A DNA stretch of 64,000 bases, from the NCBI GenBank assembly GCA_963837655.1, contig CAWIOK010000005.1:310001-374000 (forward strand), given 5' to 3'. This DNA is from CAVVSD01 sp963837655. Its GTDB lineage: Bacteria > Actinomycetota > Thermoleophilia > Solirubrobacterales > Solirubrobacteraceae. Below are positions 33,026 through 42,882 of this stretch, piece by piece. The notes beneath the pieces were generated by a model. The model was given only the letters and a program-made list of their open reading frames with translations, did not search any database and was not told where the DNA came from. Numbering within the stretch: position 1 is the first letter of the stretch; each line of letters opens with the position of its first letter. The translations under genes and the position numbers were made by a program.

Positions 33026-34633
33026 CTAGACGGGGATGCTCGCCGCGACCAGCGTCCCGCCGCCGGCGGGGCTCTCGATCCGCAGCGTCCCGTGGAGGGC
33101 GTCGACGCGGTCGGCAAGACCGCGCAGACCGGTTCCGCGCTCGATGTCCGCGCCGCCGATGCCGTCGTCGCGCACCTCGACGTGCACCCAGTCGCCGTCG
33201 CACACCACCGTCACCACGGCCGAGGACGCCTGCGCGTACTTCGCGATGTTCGTCAGCGACTCGGCGACGAGGTAGTAGGCGGTCGCCTCCACCTGGTCGG
33301 GCAGCCGCTCCGCGGGCAGCGTGAGGTCGACGGGGACGACGCACCGGCCGGCCAGCGCCTCGAGCGCAGCGGCGAGCCCGCGGTCGCTGAGCACGGCGGG
33401 GTGGATGCCGCGCGCGAGCTCGCGCAGCTCCTCCAAGGTGAGCTGCAGCTCACCCGACGCCTGTGTGAGCAGCGCGGTCGCGTGCGGATCGCCGGCGAGC
33501 GCGCTCTGCGCCATGCGCAGCGACAGCGCGAGGGCGACGAGGCGCTGCTGGGCGCCGTCGTGGAGGTTGCGCTCGATGCGCTTGCGCTCCTCGTCACCGG
33601 CCTTGACGATGCGCGCACGTGAGGCGGCGAGCTGCTCGCGCGTCTCCGCGTTGGAGATCGCCTGGGCGGCCAGCTCGGCGAAGTCGCCGAGGCGCGTCTC
33701 GGTCGTCTGCGGCAGGGGCTCCTGGGTGCGGCGGGCGATCGCGATCGCGCCCCACACGCGCCCGGCGACCGTGATCGGGGCGGCGACCGCCGACTGCAGG
33801 CCCATGCGGCGAAGCTCTGGCGTGCGCTCATGGGAGCCGAGGCGGGCCGCGTCCGACCGCGCGGGTCGCCCGCCGATCAGCGCGTCCTTCGTCGCTGAGA
33901 AGCGGTCGATGTGCGCGCTCAGGCCGACGGGCACGGGGGAGTCCGGGTCCGACGACGCCCCGGACACGATCGTCACCTGGTCGCCGTCCAGGCGCAGCAG
34001 GCCCGATGTGTCCGTGCGCATGAGCTGTGCGACCTCGCGCACGACGGCGTCGAGGACCTCCTGCTGCGGCGCCTCGGCCGCCACGAGCGTCGCGACCCGG
34101 CGCAGCGCGGCCTGCTCGTCGATGAGCGAGCGCAGCCGTGCCTCGTGCCGGCGCCCCTCGAGCTCGGCGGACGCACGCGCGGCGAAGATCCTCAGCGCGG
34201 CCAGCTTCTCCTCGTCGGGGTACAGCGGCGCGCGCGACAGCACGCCGAGATGGCCGATGTGCGCGCCGTCGAAGCCGCGCAGCGGGACGGCGAGGTAGCC
34301 GTCGAGGCCGAGGTCGATCACCATCTCGTCCTGCGGGAAGCGCTGTCGCACGCCGCTCGGGTAGGAGACGACGTCGGTCGTGGACACCTCGGCGCAGGGC
34401 GTCCCCTCCAGGCAGTACTCCAGCGGCGCGGACAGCCGGCCGCCCTCCCAGCAGGCGAGGAAGCGCGCGTACTCGTGGTCCTCGGGCACGATCTCGGCCA
34501 CGAACGCCACCTCCGCGCGGAACGCGAGCGCGGTGTGCTCGACGAGGCGCTGGAAGAACTCCTCGCCGACCGTTCCTGCCGTCCCCTCGGCGAGGAACCA
34601 CAGGAGATCCTTGTCCTGGGAGGCGATCGTCAC
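33026..34633 (-). CDS. GAF-domain sensor histidine kinase (NarL/DesK-type HisKA_3)
   Basis: A 535-residue soluble kinase. Two GAF-like domains (about 20-160 and 175-335) precede HisKA_3 with phospho-acceptor His358 in ERKRIERNLHDGAQQRLVAL, then HATPase_c (VHVEVRDDGIGGADIERGTG, LRGLADRVDALHG). No membrane segment is seen, so it senses a cytoplasmic ligand, perhaps a small aromatic or redox signal. No response regulator is adjacent on its strand; the nearest is at 37607. It diverges from the ABC transporter across 99 bp containing a strong palindrome. Confidence 0.88.
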   Translation of the reverse strand: MTIASQDKDLLWFLAEGTAGTVGEEFFQRLVEHTALAFRAEVAFVAEIVPEDHEYARFLACWEGGRLSAPLEYCLEGTPCAEVSTTDVVSYPSGVRQRFPQDEMVIDLGLDGYLAVPLRGFDGAHIGHLGVLSRAPLYPDEEKLAALRIFAARASAELEGRRHEARLRSLIDEQAALRRVATLVAAEAPQQEVLDAVVREVAQLMRTDTSGLLRLDGDQVTIVSGASSDPDSPVPVGLSAHIDRFSATKDALIGGRPARSDAARLGSHERTPELRRMGLQSAVAAPITVAGRVWGAIAIARRTQEPLPQTTETRLGDFAELAAQAISNAETREQLAASRARIVKAGDEERKRIERNLHDGAQQRLVALALSLRMAQSALAGDPHATALLTQASGELQLTLEELRELARGIHPAVLSDRGLAAALEALAGRCVVPVDLTLPAERLPDQVEATAYYLVAESLTNIAKYAQASSAVVTVVCDGDWVHVEVRDDGIGGADIERGTGLRGLADRVDALHGTLRIESPAGGGTLVAASIPV

Positions 34634-34655
34634 GGGTAGGCCGACACTACCGAGG

Positions 34656-34683
34656 GATCAACCATCCGGTGGATGGTCAGATC
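34656..34683. promoter_or_regulatory. Palindrome in the divergent kinase/ABC promoter region
   Basis: ACCATCC at 34661-34667 and GGATGGT at 34671-34677 are exact inverted arms around GGT. Outer GATC sequences at 34656-34659 and 34680-34683 extend the symmetry with one extra base. It lies 24 bp from the kinase start and 50-75 bp from the ABC start, a good position for an operator of the response regulator encoded at 37607 or another regulator. Binding is not shown. Confidence 0.5.
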
Positions 34684-34732
34684 TGACCGGCTGGGCGATG
34701 TGCGGGTGGGCTCTCGCGATCACGCTTCACCC

Positions 34733-35652
<920 letters not shown>

Positions 35653-35656
<4 letters not shown>

Positions 35657-36387
35657 CCGCCACCGCCCGTCTCGCCGTCACCGAATGGCGCATGCTGCGG
35701 CGCGAGCCGCTGGTGCTCGCGTTCGGGTTCGCGTTCCCACTCGCCCTGCTCGTCGTCATGGGACTGGCGTCCAGTGGGCCGGACGCCGACCTCGGCGGAC
35801 TGAGTCTGATCCAGACCTACGTGCCGATCCTGGTCGCGTTCAACCTCGCGATGCTCGGCATCAGCGTGCTCCCGACCGCGATGGCCACCTACCGCGAGCG
35901 CGGGGTGCTCAAGCGCCTCGGCACGACGCCCGTGGCGCCGTGGCGCCTGCTGGCGGCGCAGCTGAGCGTCAACGGCGTCGTGGCCGTCGGTGCCGTCGTC
36001 ATCGTGCTCGTCGTGGCGGCGCTCGCGTTCGGCGTGTCGCTGCCTGGGCAGGGGCTGGGCTTCGCGCTGGCGTTCGTGCTGACCGCCGCAGCCCTGTCCG
36101 CGTTCGGGCTGTGCATCGCCTCCGTCGCGCCCAGCGCGAGGACGGCCAACGTCATGGGCACCCTCACGTGGTTCCCGCTCATGTTCTTCGCAGGGCTCTG
36201 GATCCCGCGCGCCGCGATGGGCGACACGCTGCGGGCGATCAGCGACTGGACGCCCGTCGGCGCGGGCGTGGGGGCGCTGGAGGACGCGATGGCGGGCGCG
36301 TTCCCTGATGCCAAGCACCTGCTGGTGCTGCTCGGCTACGCGATCGTGGCCTCGCTGCTGGCGACTAGGCTCTTTCGCTGGGAGTGA
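35653..36387 (+). CDS. ABC-2 type transporter permease
   Basis: A 244-residue membrane protein with six predicted helices. It starts TATARLAVTEWRMLRREPLVLAF and has LKRLGTTPVAPWRLLAAQL, the conserved cytoplasmic loop of ABC-2 permeases, and FPLMFFAGLWIPRAAM before the last helices. Two copies would join two ATPase subunits to form an exporter. It is coupled to the ATPase (ATGA) and to the following histidine kinase (GTGA), so transporter and two-component system form one four-gene operon. Confidence 0.9.
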
Positions 36388-37610
36388 CGCCGAGCATGAA
36401 GGAACTGCGGCTCGAGCAGTGGGAGCAACGGGAGGCCGGCGTCCTCGGCACGCTTCCGTTCGTCCTGCTGACGGTCTGCCTGGGCGTGTCGTTCCTGCTC
36501 GGCGAGTCAGAGCTGCAGGCGCCGCTCTGGGTGCTCACGGTCCTCTCCGTCGCGACGGCCGCGTGGATGCTGTGGTGGACGGTCCTGCATCCCGCGTGGC
36601 GCGAGCGCAGCTCCCTGATGCTCGCCTACTTCGCGGGTCTGATCCCGCTCATGGCCGCGCTCGTGATCATCGCTCCGTGGTACGGGTTCTTCACGTTCAC
36701 CGGCTACTTCGCGGTCGTCCTGCTGCCCGAGCGCGTCTGGCCGCTGGGCGTGGTCGCCGTCGCCGTGGTGACGGCGACGTCGCAGAACGGCGGACTGCCC
36801 GACGGCAGCGCGGGCTCCTTCGTCATCTACGGACTGATCATCGTCGTGAACGTCGCCGTCGCCAGCACGATCATGTTCTTCGCCTACGTCGGCGACCGCG
36901 GCCATCAGCGGCGCGCGCAGCTCGTCGAGGAGCTGGAGGCGTCGCTGCGCGAGAACGAGGCGCTGCAGGAGCAGCTCGTCGCGCGAGCCCGCGAGGACGG
37001 CGTCGTCGACGAGCGCCAGCGCATGGCCCGGGAGCTGCACGACACGCTTGCACAGGGCCTGGCGGGGATCATCACCCAGCTCGAGGCGGCCGAGCAGGCG
37101 CGCGACACCGGCGACTGGCGCCGGCACCTCGACGCCGCCCGCGACCTCGCGCGCGAGAGCCTCACGGCGGCGCGGCGGTCGGTGCACGCGATGCGGCCCG
37201 AGCCGCTGGAGGACGCGCGGCTCGCCGACGCGCTGGCGGCGGAGGCGCGGCGCTGGAGCGAGCTGCAGGGCGTGCGGGCGGACGTCACGACGACGGGGGA
37301 GACGCGCCCGCTGCCCCCGGACGTCGAGGTCACGCTGCTGCGCGCGGCGCAGGAGGCGCTCGCGAACGTGGCCAAGCACGCTTCCGCCGAGCGGGTCGGG
37401 CTGACGCTCTCCTACATGGACGACGTCGTCACGCTGGACGTGCGCGACGACGGCATCGGCTTCCACGTCAACGGGCACGCCGAGGGCCACGACGATGGCG
37501 GGTTCGGGCTGCTCGGCATGCGCCAGCGCGTCGGGCTGATCCAGGGCAGGCTGACGATCGAGTCCGAGCCGGGCGGCGGCACGGCGATCTCGGTGAGCGT
37601 GCCGGCGTGA
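36384..37610 (+). CDS. Membrane sensor histidine kinase (NarL family)
   Basis: A 408-residue protein. Residues about 22-170 hold five or six membrane helices with short loops (an intramembrane-sensing layout); a coiled coil follows. HisKA_3 has His219 in RQRMARELHDTLAQGLAGII; HATPase_c has LDVRDDGIGFHVNG, GFGLLGMRQRVGLIQGRL and PGGGTAISVSVP. It should phosphorylate the response regulator whose GTG overlaps its stop. Located after an ABC exporter, it probably senses envelope stress or a drug in the membrane, as DesK/LiaS-type systems do. GTG 36384 overlaps the permease stop; ATG 36396 is an alternative. Confidence 0.9.
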   Translation: MTPSMKELRLEQWEQREAGVLGTLPFVLLTVCLGVSFLLGESELQAPLWVLTVLSVATAAWMLWWTVLHPAWRERSSLMLAYFAGLIPLMAALVIIAPWYGFFTFTGYFAVVLLPERVWPLGVVAVAVVTATSQNGGLPDGSAGSFVIYGLIIVVNVAVASTIMFFAYVGDRGHQRRAQLVEELEASLRENEALQEQLVARAREDGVVDERQRMARELHDTLAQGLAGIITQLEAAEQARDTGDWRRHLDAARDLARESLTAARRSVHAMRPEPLEDARLADALAAEARRWSELQGVRADVTTTGETRPLPPDVEVTLLRAAQEALANVAKHASAERVGLTLSYMDDVVTLDVRDDGIGFHVNGHAEGHDDGGFGLLGMRQRVGLIQGRLTIESEPGGGTAISVSVPA

Positions 37611-38257
37611 CGGCACCCATCCGACTGCTCATCGCCGACGACCACCCGGTCGTGCGCGACGGGCTCAGCGGCATCTTCGAGAGCGACCCCGACTTCGAGG
37701 TCGTCGGGCAGGCCGCCGACGGGGCGCAGGCGGTCGACCTCGCCGAGCGCCTTGTGCCCGACGTCGTGTTGATGGACCTGCGCATGCCCGGGACCGACGG
37801 CCTCAGCGCGATCGCCGAGATCGCGCGTCGCGGCCTGGCGGCGCGGGTGCTGGTGCTGACGACGTACGACACCGACGCCGACGTGCTCCCGGCGATCCAG
37901 GCCGGCGCGACCGGCTACCTGCTCAAGGACGCCCCGCGGACCGAGCTGCTGCGCGCGGTGCGCGCCGCGGCGCGGGGCGAGTCCGTGCTGTCCCCCTCGG
38001 TGGCCAGCCGGGTGCTCGGGCGGGTCCGCAGGCCGACCCGCGACGGAACCGACGACCTGAGCCCGCGCGAGCTGGAGATCCTCGAGCTCGTTGCCCGCGG
38101 CACCACGAACCGGGAGGCGGCCAAGCGCCTGTTCATCAGCGAGGCAACCGTGAAGACGCACCTCCTCCACATCTACGCCAAGCTCGGCGTGAACGACCGC
38201 GCTGCGGCGGTCGCCACCGGCTTCGACCGCGGGCTGCTCACGCCGAAGGGGCGCTAG
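37607..38257 (+). CDS. NarL/FixJ-type response regulator
   Basis: A 216-residue two-domain regulator. The receiver has the acidic pair D11-D12 (IADDHPVVRDGL), phospho-acceptor Asp57 in VVLMDLRMPGTDG, Thr in VLVLTTYDTDADVL and Lys in GATGYLLKDAP. The LuxR-type HTH at about 150-210 has LSPRELEILELVARGTTNRE and ISEATVKTHLLHIYAKLGVN. It is the cognate partner of the kinase just upstream (GTGA overlap). Likely targets are its own operon and perhaps the divergent region at 34634-34732, where a symmetric site lies. Confidence 0.93.
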   Translation: MTAPIRLLIADDHPVVRDGLSGIFESDPDFEVVGQAADGAQAVDLAERLVPDVVLMDLRMPGTDGLSAIAEIARRGLAARVLVLTTYDTDADVLPAIQAGATGYLLKDAPRTELLRAVRAAARGESVLSPSVASRVLGRVRRPTRDGTDDLSPRELEILELVARGTTNREAAKRLFISEATVKTHLLHIYAKLGVNDRAAAVATGFDRGLLTPKGR

Positions 38258-39630
38258 CGGGCGACCACCGTGAAGGCGACGCGGATCGCACGTGCGGTGT
38301 TGCCGGCCGGATCGGTGACGGCGATCGTCGCGCGATAGGTGCCGCGCGAGAGGCCGCGGGCGCTGACGGTGATGGCGTTCGCGCCCTGGATCCCGTTCCG
38401 GTTCAGCGTCGTGGCGGTGACGTAGCGGGTGCACGACGGTCGCTTGCGGTTGCGCGCCGTGGGCCGCATGCAGCGGCCATCGACGCGTCGCCCGCGCGCC
38501 TTCCTCGCGATGGTGATCCTCAGCTTCGCCGGCTCGGAGAGGGTGACGCGCAGGGTCGTGCTGCGCCCGGTCCGCACGCGCGCGGGATCGAATCGAGGCG
38601 TGCCGGTCACGCGCGGGGCCACGGTGTCGCGGACGCCTGCAGTGCCCCCTCCTCCAGCGCCTCCTCGCCCGGCGGCCGAGATCGGATCGAGCACGAGCCG
38701 GCCGATCTTGTCCACGGTGGACTCGGTGAACCAGATCGCCCCGTCCGGTCCGACGGCCATGCCGATCGGCTGGGCGTTGGGCGTGGGCGTGGGGAACACG
38801 TTCGTGACCGCCCCGTCCGCTGTCATCCGCACGACGGTGCTGGAGCCGGATCCGGCGATCCACAGCGCGCCGTCGGGTCCAGCCACGATCTCCTCCGGCC
38901 CTGTGCCCTGAGGGAGCGGGAAACGGGTCCGGATGCCGGCGGGTGTGATGCGGTCGACAGCGTCGGCCAGGGAGGCGGTGACCCAGATGTTGCCGTCGGG
39001 GCCGGCCGTCAGGTACTCCGCGAGCGAGCTCACGGGCAGCGGCACGGCGAGGTCGACGGTCGTGGTTCCCGGGACCACGCGGATGACGCGGTCGGCGTTC
39101 GTCTGGACGCCCCAGAGGCGGCCGTCCGGGCCGAGCTGCAGCTCGCTGACCGGTCCGGTGCCGCCGATGATCGTGCACTGGTTCGCGCTCAGGCACAGCT
39201 GCGTCGTGCCGCCGGACACGCGGTCGTGGACCTCCGCGCCTGTCGCGTCGACGGCCACGGCGACGCTCGGGCCGTTGACGTCGATCGGGAACGTCAACCC
39301 GCTCTGGGGGTTGTAGAGCAGGAGGCCGCTGGAGGAGGTGAACCGCGTCGCCTGCCCGACGGGGATGAGATCGGACGGGGCGGCCCCGGCCCCGCCCGCG
39401 ATGCTCTCCGGCGCCAGCCGCTCGCCCGCCGGGCTGATGCGCCCGATCGACGGGCTCGTCCCCTGGTCTGCGTAGTGGAGGTTGCCGTCCGGCCAGGCGT
39501 GGATCCGGTACGGGAGATGCTGCTCGGACGGGCCGCCGGGCGCGACGTCGAACTCGGTGATGGTGACCGCGTGAGCAGCCGCGGGGAGGACGAGGGAGGC
39601 GAGCAGGGCAGCAAGGAGGATGCGGCGCAT
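38254..39630 (-). CDS. Secreted Vgb/NHL-type beta-propeller protein (copy 1)
   Basis: A 458-residue preprotein. The signal peptide is about residues 1-23 (LLASLVLPAAAHA). Seven-bladed propeller repeats of about 42 residues follow: phrases such as GPDGRLWGVQTNADRVIRV, TAGPDGNIWVTASLADAVDR, AGPDGALWIAGSGSSTVVRM and VGPDGAIWFTESTVDKIGRL. These match virginiamycin B lyase-like (streptogramin lyase) proteins, though Vgb itself is cytosolic. A roughly 110-residue C-terminal beta-domain (RFDPARVRTGRSTTLRVTLS; TVTDPAGNTARAIRVAF-like end) is of a type seen on actinobacterial surface proteins. The substrate is unknown and lyase activity unproven. Confidence 0.75.
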   Translation of the reverse strand: MRRILLAALLASLVLPAAAHAVTITEFDVAPGGPSEQHLPYRIHAWPDGNLHYADQGTSPSIGRISPAGERLAPESIAGGAGAAPSDLIPVGQATRFTSSSGLLLYNPQSGLTFPIDVNGPSVAVAVDATGAEVHDRVSGGTTQLCLSANQCTIIGGTGPVSELQLGPDGRLWGVQTNADRVIRVVPGTTTVDLAVPLPVSSLAEYLTAGPDGNIWVTASLADAVDRITPAGIRTRFPLPQGTGPEEIVAGPDGALWIAGSGSSTVVRMTADGAVTNVFPTPTPNAQPIGMAVGPDGAIWFTESTVDKIGRLVLDPISAAGRGGAGGGGTAGVRDTVAPRVTGTPRFDPARVRTGRSTTLRVTLSEPAKLRITIARKARGRRVDGRCMRPTARNRKRPSCTRYVTATTLNRNGIQGANAITVSARGLSRGTYRATIAVTDPAGNTARAIRVAFTVVAR

Positions 39631-41024
39631 CAGTGACTCCGGGTCGTGGTGAGGGTCGCCCGGGCGAGGGCGCTGGTGTTGCCTGCGGGGTCGGTGGCCG
39701 TGACGGTCGCGCGGTAGGTGCCGGTGCGCAGGCCGCGGGTGGCGATCGCGATGGCGGTTGCGCCGGAGACGCCGGTCCTGGTCAGCGTCCTTGACGTGGG
39801 ATAGCGGGCGCACGACGCGCGGCGGCGGTTGGCGCCGGTCGCCTTCACGCAGGCGCCGCCCACGCGACGCCCGGTGGTCCTGCGACCGAGGGCGATGCGC
39901 AGCCGCGCGGGCTCTGACAGGGCGACGACGAGCTTGGCGTCGCGGCCCAGCCGGACGCTCGACGGGCTGAACGCCGGGCTGCGCAGGAAGCGCGGCCTGG
40001 CCGTGTCGCGGATCGTCCCCCCGGTCGCGCCGCCGGGCGTGCGACCGTCGGGAGTGCCGCCGGACCCGGGGGTGATCGGGTCCAGCGTGATCTTCCCCAG
40101 CTTCCCTGCGTTGAGCTCGGTGAACCAGATCGCGCCGTCCGGTCCCACCGTGATCCCGGAGGGGACCGACTGCGCCGAGGCCGTCGTGAAGGTGCCCGTG
40201 ACCTGACCGGCGGTGCTCATCCGCAGGACCGTCCCGTTGCCGCCCGCGATCCACAGCGCGCCGTCGGGGCCGCTCGTGATCCCGTGCGGCTGCGTGCCGG
40301 CCGGCAGCGGGAAGGGCGTGCGCTGGCCGCCCGTCGTGATCCGGTCGACGCGGTCGCCGGTGAGCGCGGTGACCCACACGTTGCCGTCCGCGCCGGCCGT
40401 CAGTCCGTAGGGGTAGGAGCCGACGGGCAGCTGGACGAGGCGCCCATCGCTCGGCGTGGCGCCGGCCGACGAGGCGTAGCTGATGACGGCGTCGGCGCCG
40501 GGGGCGACGCCCCAGACGCGCCCGTCCGGCCCGAGGATCAACTCGGTCGCGCCGCCGGGGACGCCCGCCACGGAGCCGCATGCAGCCGGCGCCTTGCACA
40601 CCGCGGCGCTCGTGCTCGCGCCGTAGGAGTAGACGACCTCGCCGGCGGCGTCGAGCGTGATGCCGCTCGCGCCGAGCGTGCCCGCGACCGGCGTCGCGAT
40701 GCCGAGCCTGGCCGTGCTGAGGCCGGTGGAGGAGGTCGCCAACGCCTGCCCCGGGAGGACGTCGACCGGCAGCAGGGTGCCGTCCCCGAACGCCGGCAGC
40801 CGCTCTCCGAAGACCGTCGCGCGTCCGACGCCGCGTGCGCTGCCCTGGTCGGCGTACCAGAGCGTGGCGTCCGGGCCGGGACGGATCGCCGCGGGGCGGT
40901 GCGTCCCCGCGGGCGCGCCGGGCTCGATGTCGAACTCGGTGAGCGTCACCGCGCGGGCAGCTGCAGGGCCGACCAGCAAAGCCGCGGCGGCCAGGGCGCC
41001 GATGCACCGGATCCTGAAGGGCAC
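39630..41024 (-). CDS. Secreted Vgb/NHL-type beta-propeller protein (copy 2)
   Basis: A 464-residue preprotein with a signal peptide (about 1-25). Its layout is the same as that of the next gene downstream: an opening TLTEFDIEPGAPAGTHRPAA, then DATLWYADQGSARGVGR, repeats with LTAGADGNVWVTALTGDRVD and TSGPDGALWIAGGNGTVLRM, and a C-terminal domain with RATVTATDPAGNTSALARAT. The two genes are a tandem duplication joined by an ATGA overlap. The basic Cys-containing segment GRRVGGACVKATGANRRRAS is shared in form with copy 1 and may be a wall-binding or disulfide-stabilised module. It diverges from the acyl-CoA dehydrogenase. Confidence 0.75.
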   Translation of the reverse strand: MPFRIRCIGALAAAALLVGPAAARAVTLTEFDIEPGAPAGTHRPAAIRPGPDATLWYADQGSARGVGRATVFGERLPAFGDGTLLPVDVLPGQALATSSTGLSTARLGIATPVAGTLGASGITLDAAGEVVYSYGASTSAAVCKAPAACGSVAGVPGGATELILGPDGRVWGVAPGADAVISYASSAGATPSDGRLVQLPVGSYPYGLTAGADGNVWVTALTGDRVDRITTGGQRTPFPLPAGTQPHGITSGPDGALWIAGGNGTVLRMSTAGQVTGTFTTASAQSVPSGITVGPDGAIWFTELNAGKLGKITLDPITPGSGGTPDGRTPGGATGGTIRDTARPRFLRSPAFSPSSVRLGRDAKLVVALSEPARLRIALGRRTTGRRVGGACVKATGANRRRASCARYPTSRTLTRTGVSGATAIAIATRGLRTGTYRATVTATDPAGNTSALARATLTTTRSH

Positions 41025-41060
41025 GGCGCATGATAGTCAGCCCGGACTTGCCTGCGCACC

Positions 41061-41072
41061 ACCCGAACGGGT
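41061..41072. promoter_or_regulatory. Palindrome upstream of the acyl-CoA dehydrogenase gene
   Basis: ACCCG-AA-CGGGT, a perfect 5-2-5 inverted repeat, lies 41 bp before the dehydrogenase start in the 89-bp region shared with the divergent propeller gene. It resembles the weaker ACCC-AATC-GGGT at 12242-12253. It may be a TetR/FadR-type operator; chance is not excluded. Confidence 0.25.
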
Positions 41073-41113
41073 CGGACGGATGATGGGCGCGCGTGCGAAG
41101 GTACGCTTCGTCC

Positions 41114-42262
41114 ATGTCGTCGACCGTCCCCGTCGATCTGTACGACCTGCCTGCGGAGTTCGTGGAGTTCCGCGATGCCATCCGCCAGATCGTCCGCGAG
41201 CAGGTCGCGCCCCGCGCCGCGGAGATCGACGCGAAGGCCGAGTACCCGTGGGACCTGCGCAAGCTCTTCGCCGAGCACGACCTGTTCGGCCTGCCGTTCT
41301 CGACCGAGCACGGTGGCACCGGCACCGGCGCGCTCATGCTGAACATCGCCATCGAGGAGGTCTCGAAGGCGTGCGCGTCGACCGCGCTCATGCTGATGCT
41401 CCAGGAGCTCGGCACCCTGCCGATCCGCCTGCACGGCTCGCCCGAGCTGCAGGCGCGCTTCCTGCCCCGCTGCGCGACGGGCGAGTGGGCACCGGCGTTC
41501 GCGCTGTCGGAGCCCGAGGCGGGGTCCGATCCCGCGGGCATGACCACCCGTGCCGTCCGTGACGGCGACGAGTGGGTCATCACCGGGACGAAGAACTGGA
41601 TCTCCAATCTCGGGATCGCGGACTTCTACATCGTCTTCGCCGTCACCGACCGCGAGTCGCGGCGGCTGAGCGCGTTCGTCGTCGAGGCCGACCGGCCGGG
41701 CTTCAGCGTCGGCAAGCTCGAGCACAAGCTCGGCATCCGCGGCTCGCCGACCGGTCAGCCGATCTTCGACGACGTCCGCATCCCCGCAGCGAACCTCATC
41801 GGCACCGAGGGCAAGGGCCTGTCGGTCGCGCTGTCGACGCTCGACCACTCCCGCCTCGGCGTCGCGGCGCAGGCGCTCGGCATCGCGCAGGGCGCGACCG
41901 ACTACGCGGTCGCCTACGCGAAGGAGCGTCGTCAGTTCGGCCAGCCGATCGCGTCGTTCCAGGGCCTGCAGTTCAAGCTGGCGGACATGGAGACACGGAC
42001 CGCCGCCGCCCGCGAGCTGCTCTACAAGGCGTGCGCCAAGGCCGACCGCGGCGAGCCCGACCTCGGCAAGTACTCCGCGATGGCCAAGCTCTTCGCGAGC
42101 GACACCGCCATGGCCGTCACCGTCGATGCGGTGCAGGTGCTGGGCGGGTACGGCTACGTGACCGAGTATCCCGTGGAGCGGATGATGCGCGACGCGAAGA
42201 TCACCCAGATCTACGAGGGCACCAACGAGATCCAGCGGGTCGTGATCGCGAGGAGCCTGTGA
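41114..42262 (+). CDS. Acyl-CoA dehydrogenase
   Basis: A 382-residue flavoenzyme of standard length. Motifs: FALSEPEAGSDPAGMTTRAV near 136, the FAD-contact GTKNWISNLGIADFYIVF, GIRGSPTGQPIFDDVRIP, RRQFGQPIASFQGLQFKLAD, and at the C-terminus VLGGYGYVTEYPVERMMRDA followed by KITQIYEGTNEIQR, whose Glu is the catalytic base of short/medium-chain enzymes. It oxidises acyl-CoA to enoyl-CoA, passing electrons to ETF. It stands apart from the acyl-CoA operon at 29-33 kb. The start ATG 41114 gives MSSTVPVDLYDLPAEF. Its stop overlaps the zincin start. Confidence 0.92.
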   Translation: MSSTVPVDLYDLPAEFVEFRDAIRQIVREQVAPRAAEIDAKAEYPWDLRKLFAEHDLFGLPFSTEHGGTGTGALMLNIAIEEVSKACASTALMLMLQELGTLPIRLHGSPELQARFLPRCATGEWAPAFALSEPEAGSDPAGMTTRAVRDGDEWVITGTKNWISNLGIADFYIVFAVTDRESRRLSAFVVEADRPGFSVGKLEHKLGIRGSPTGQPIFDDVRIPAANLIGTEGKGLSVALSTLDHSRLGVAAQALGIAQGATDYAVAYAKERRQFGQPIASFQGLQFKLADMETRTAAARELLYKACAKADRGEPDLGKYSAMAKLFASDTAMAVTVDAVQVLGGYGYVTEYPVERMMRDAKITQIYEGTNEIQRVVIARSL

Positions 42263-42882
42263 ACACCAGGCGCATCCTGCTGTCCGCCGCCGTCGCGCTG
42301 TCCGCCGGGCTCGCGGTGATCGCCGCGCTCGCGGGCTTCAGCGATTCGACGCCCATCCGGTTCATCCAGGGCGTGGCGCTCGCCGTGCTCGTCATCTTCG
42401 GCATCGGCGGCGCGATGGGCGCGCTGGGCGTGCGGATGGCCGGGTGGCAGGAGCCCGAGAGCGAGGAGGACTTCGAGCGCGTCGTCGAGCGCGCCGAGCG
42501 CCTCGCGCGCGACGGCACCGCGGCCGAACCCGACGAGATGGAGTTCGCCGATCTCGACCCTCTGGACGACGAGGACTTCGAGGAGCTCGTCCGCGAGGCG
42601 CTCGACGAGCTGCCCGACCTGCTGCAGCGCGCGCTGGGACGCAACGTCGCGGTCGTCATCTCCGACGGCGGCCGGCGCCACAAGGCCTACGGGCTGTACC
42701 ACGGCGACGGCGTCGCCCGGGACGACATCCCGGACAAGATCCTCATCTTCCGCGACACCCTGCGCCGCGACTTCGGCCACGACCCCGACCTGCTGCGCCA
42801 CCAGGTCACGGTCACCGTGCGCCACGAGCTGGCGCACCACCTGGGCGCCGACGAGCTCGGGGTCCGGGAGCTGGGGCTCTGA
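42259..42882 (+). CDS. Membrane-anchored zincin-like metallopeptidase
   Basis: A 207-residue protein starting at GTG 42259 inside the upstream stop codon. Two membrane helices (about 6-26 and 34-58) are followed by an acidic linker (EPESEEDFERVVERAERLAR). The zincin domain begins at about 105 (DEDFEELVREALDELPD) and ends with RHELAHHLGADELGVREL, where H189, E190 and H193 form HExxH and E199 is a candidate third ligand. Stand-alone members of this family (about 120-130 residues, actinobacterial-type metallopeptidase) usually lack membrane helices, so the fusion is notable. Its substrate is unknown. The IS110 element begins immediately after its stop. Confidence 0.75.
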   Translation: MNTRRILLSAAVALSAGLAVIAALAGFSDSTPIRFIQGVALAVLVIFGIGGAMGALGVRMAGWQEPESEEDFERVVERAERLARDGTAAEPDEMEFADLDPLDDEDFEELVREALDELPDLLQRALGRNVAVVISDGGRRHKAYGLYHGDGVARDDIPDKILIFRDTLRRDFGHDPDLLRHQVTVTVRHELAHHLGADELGVRELGL

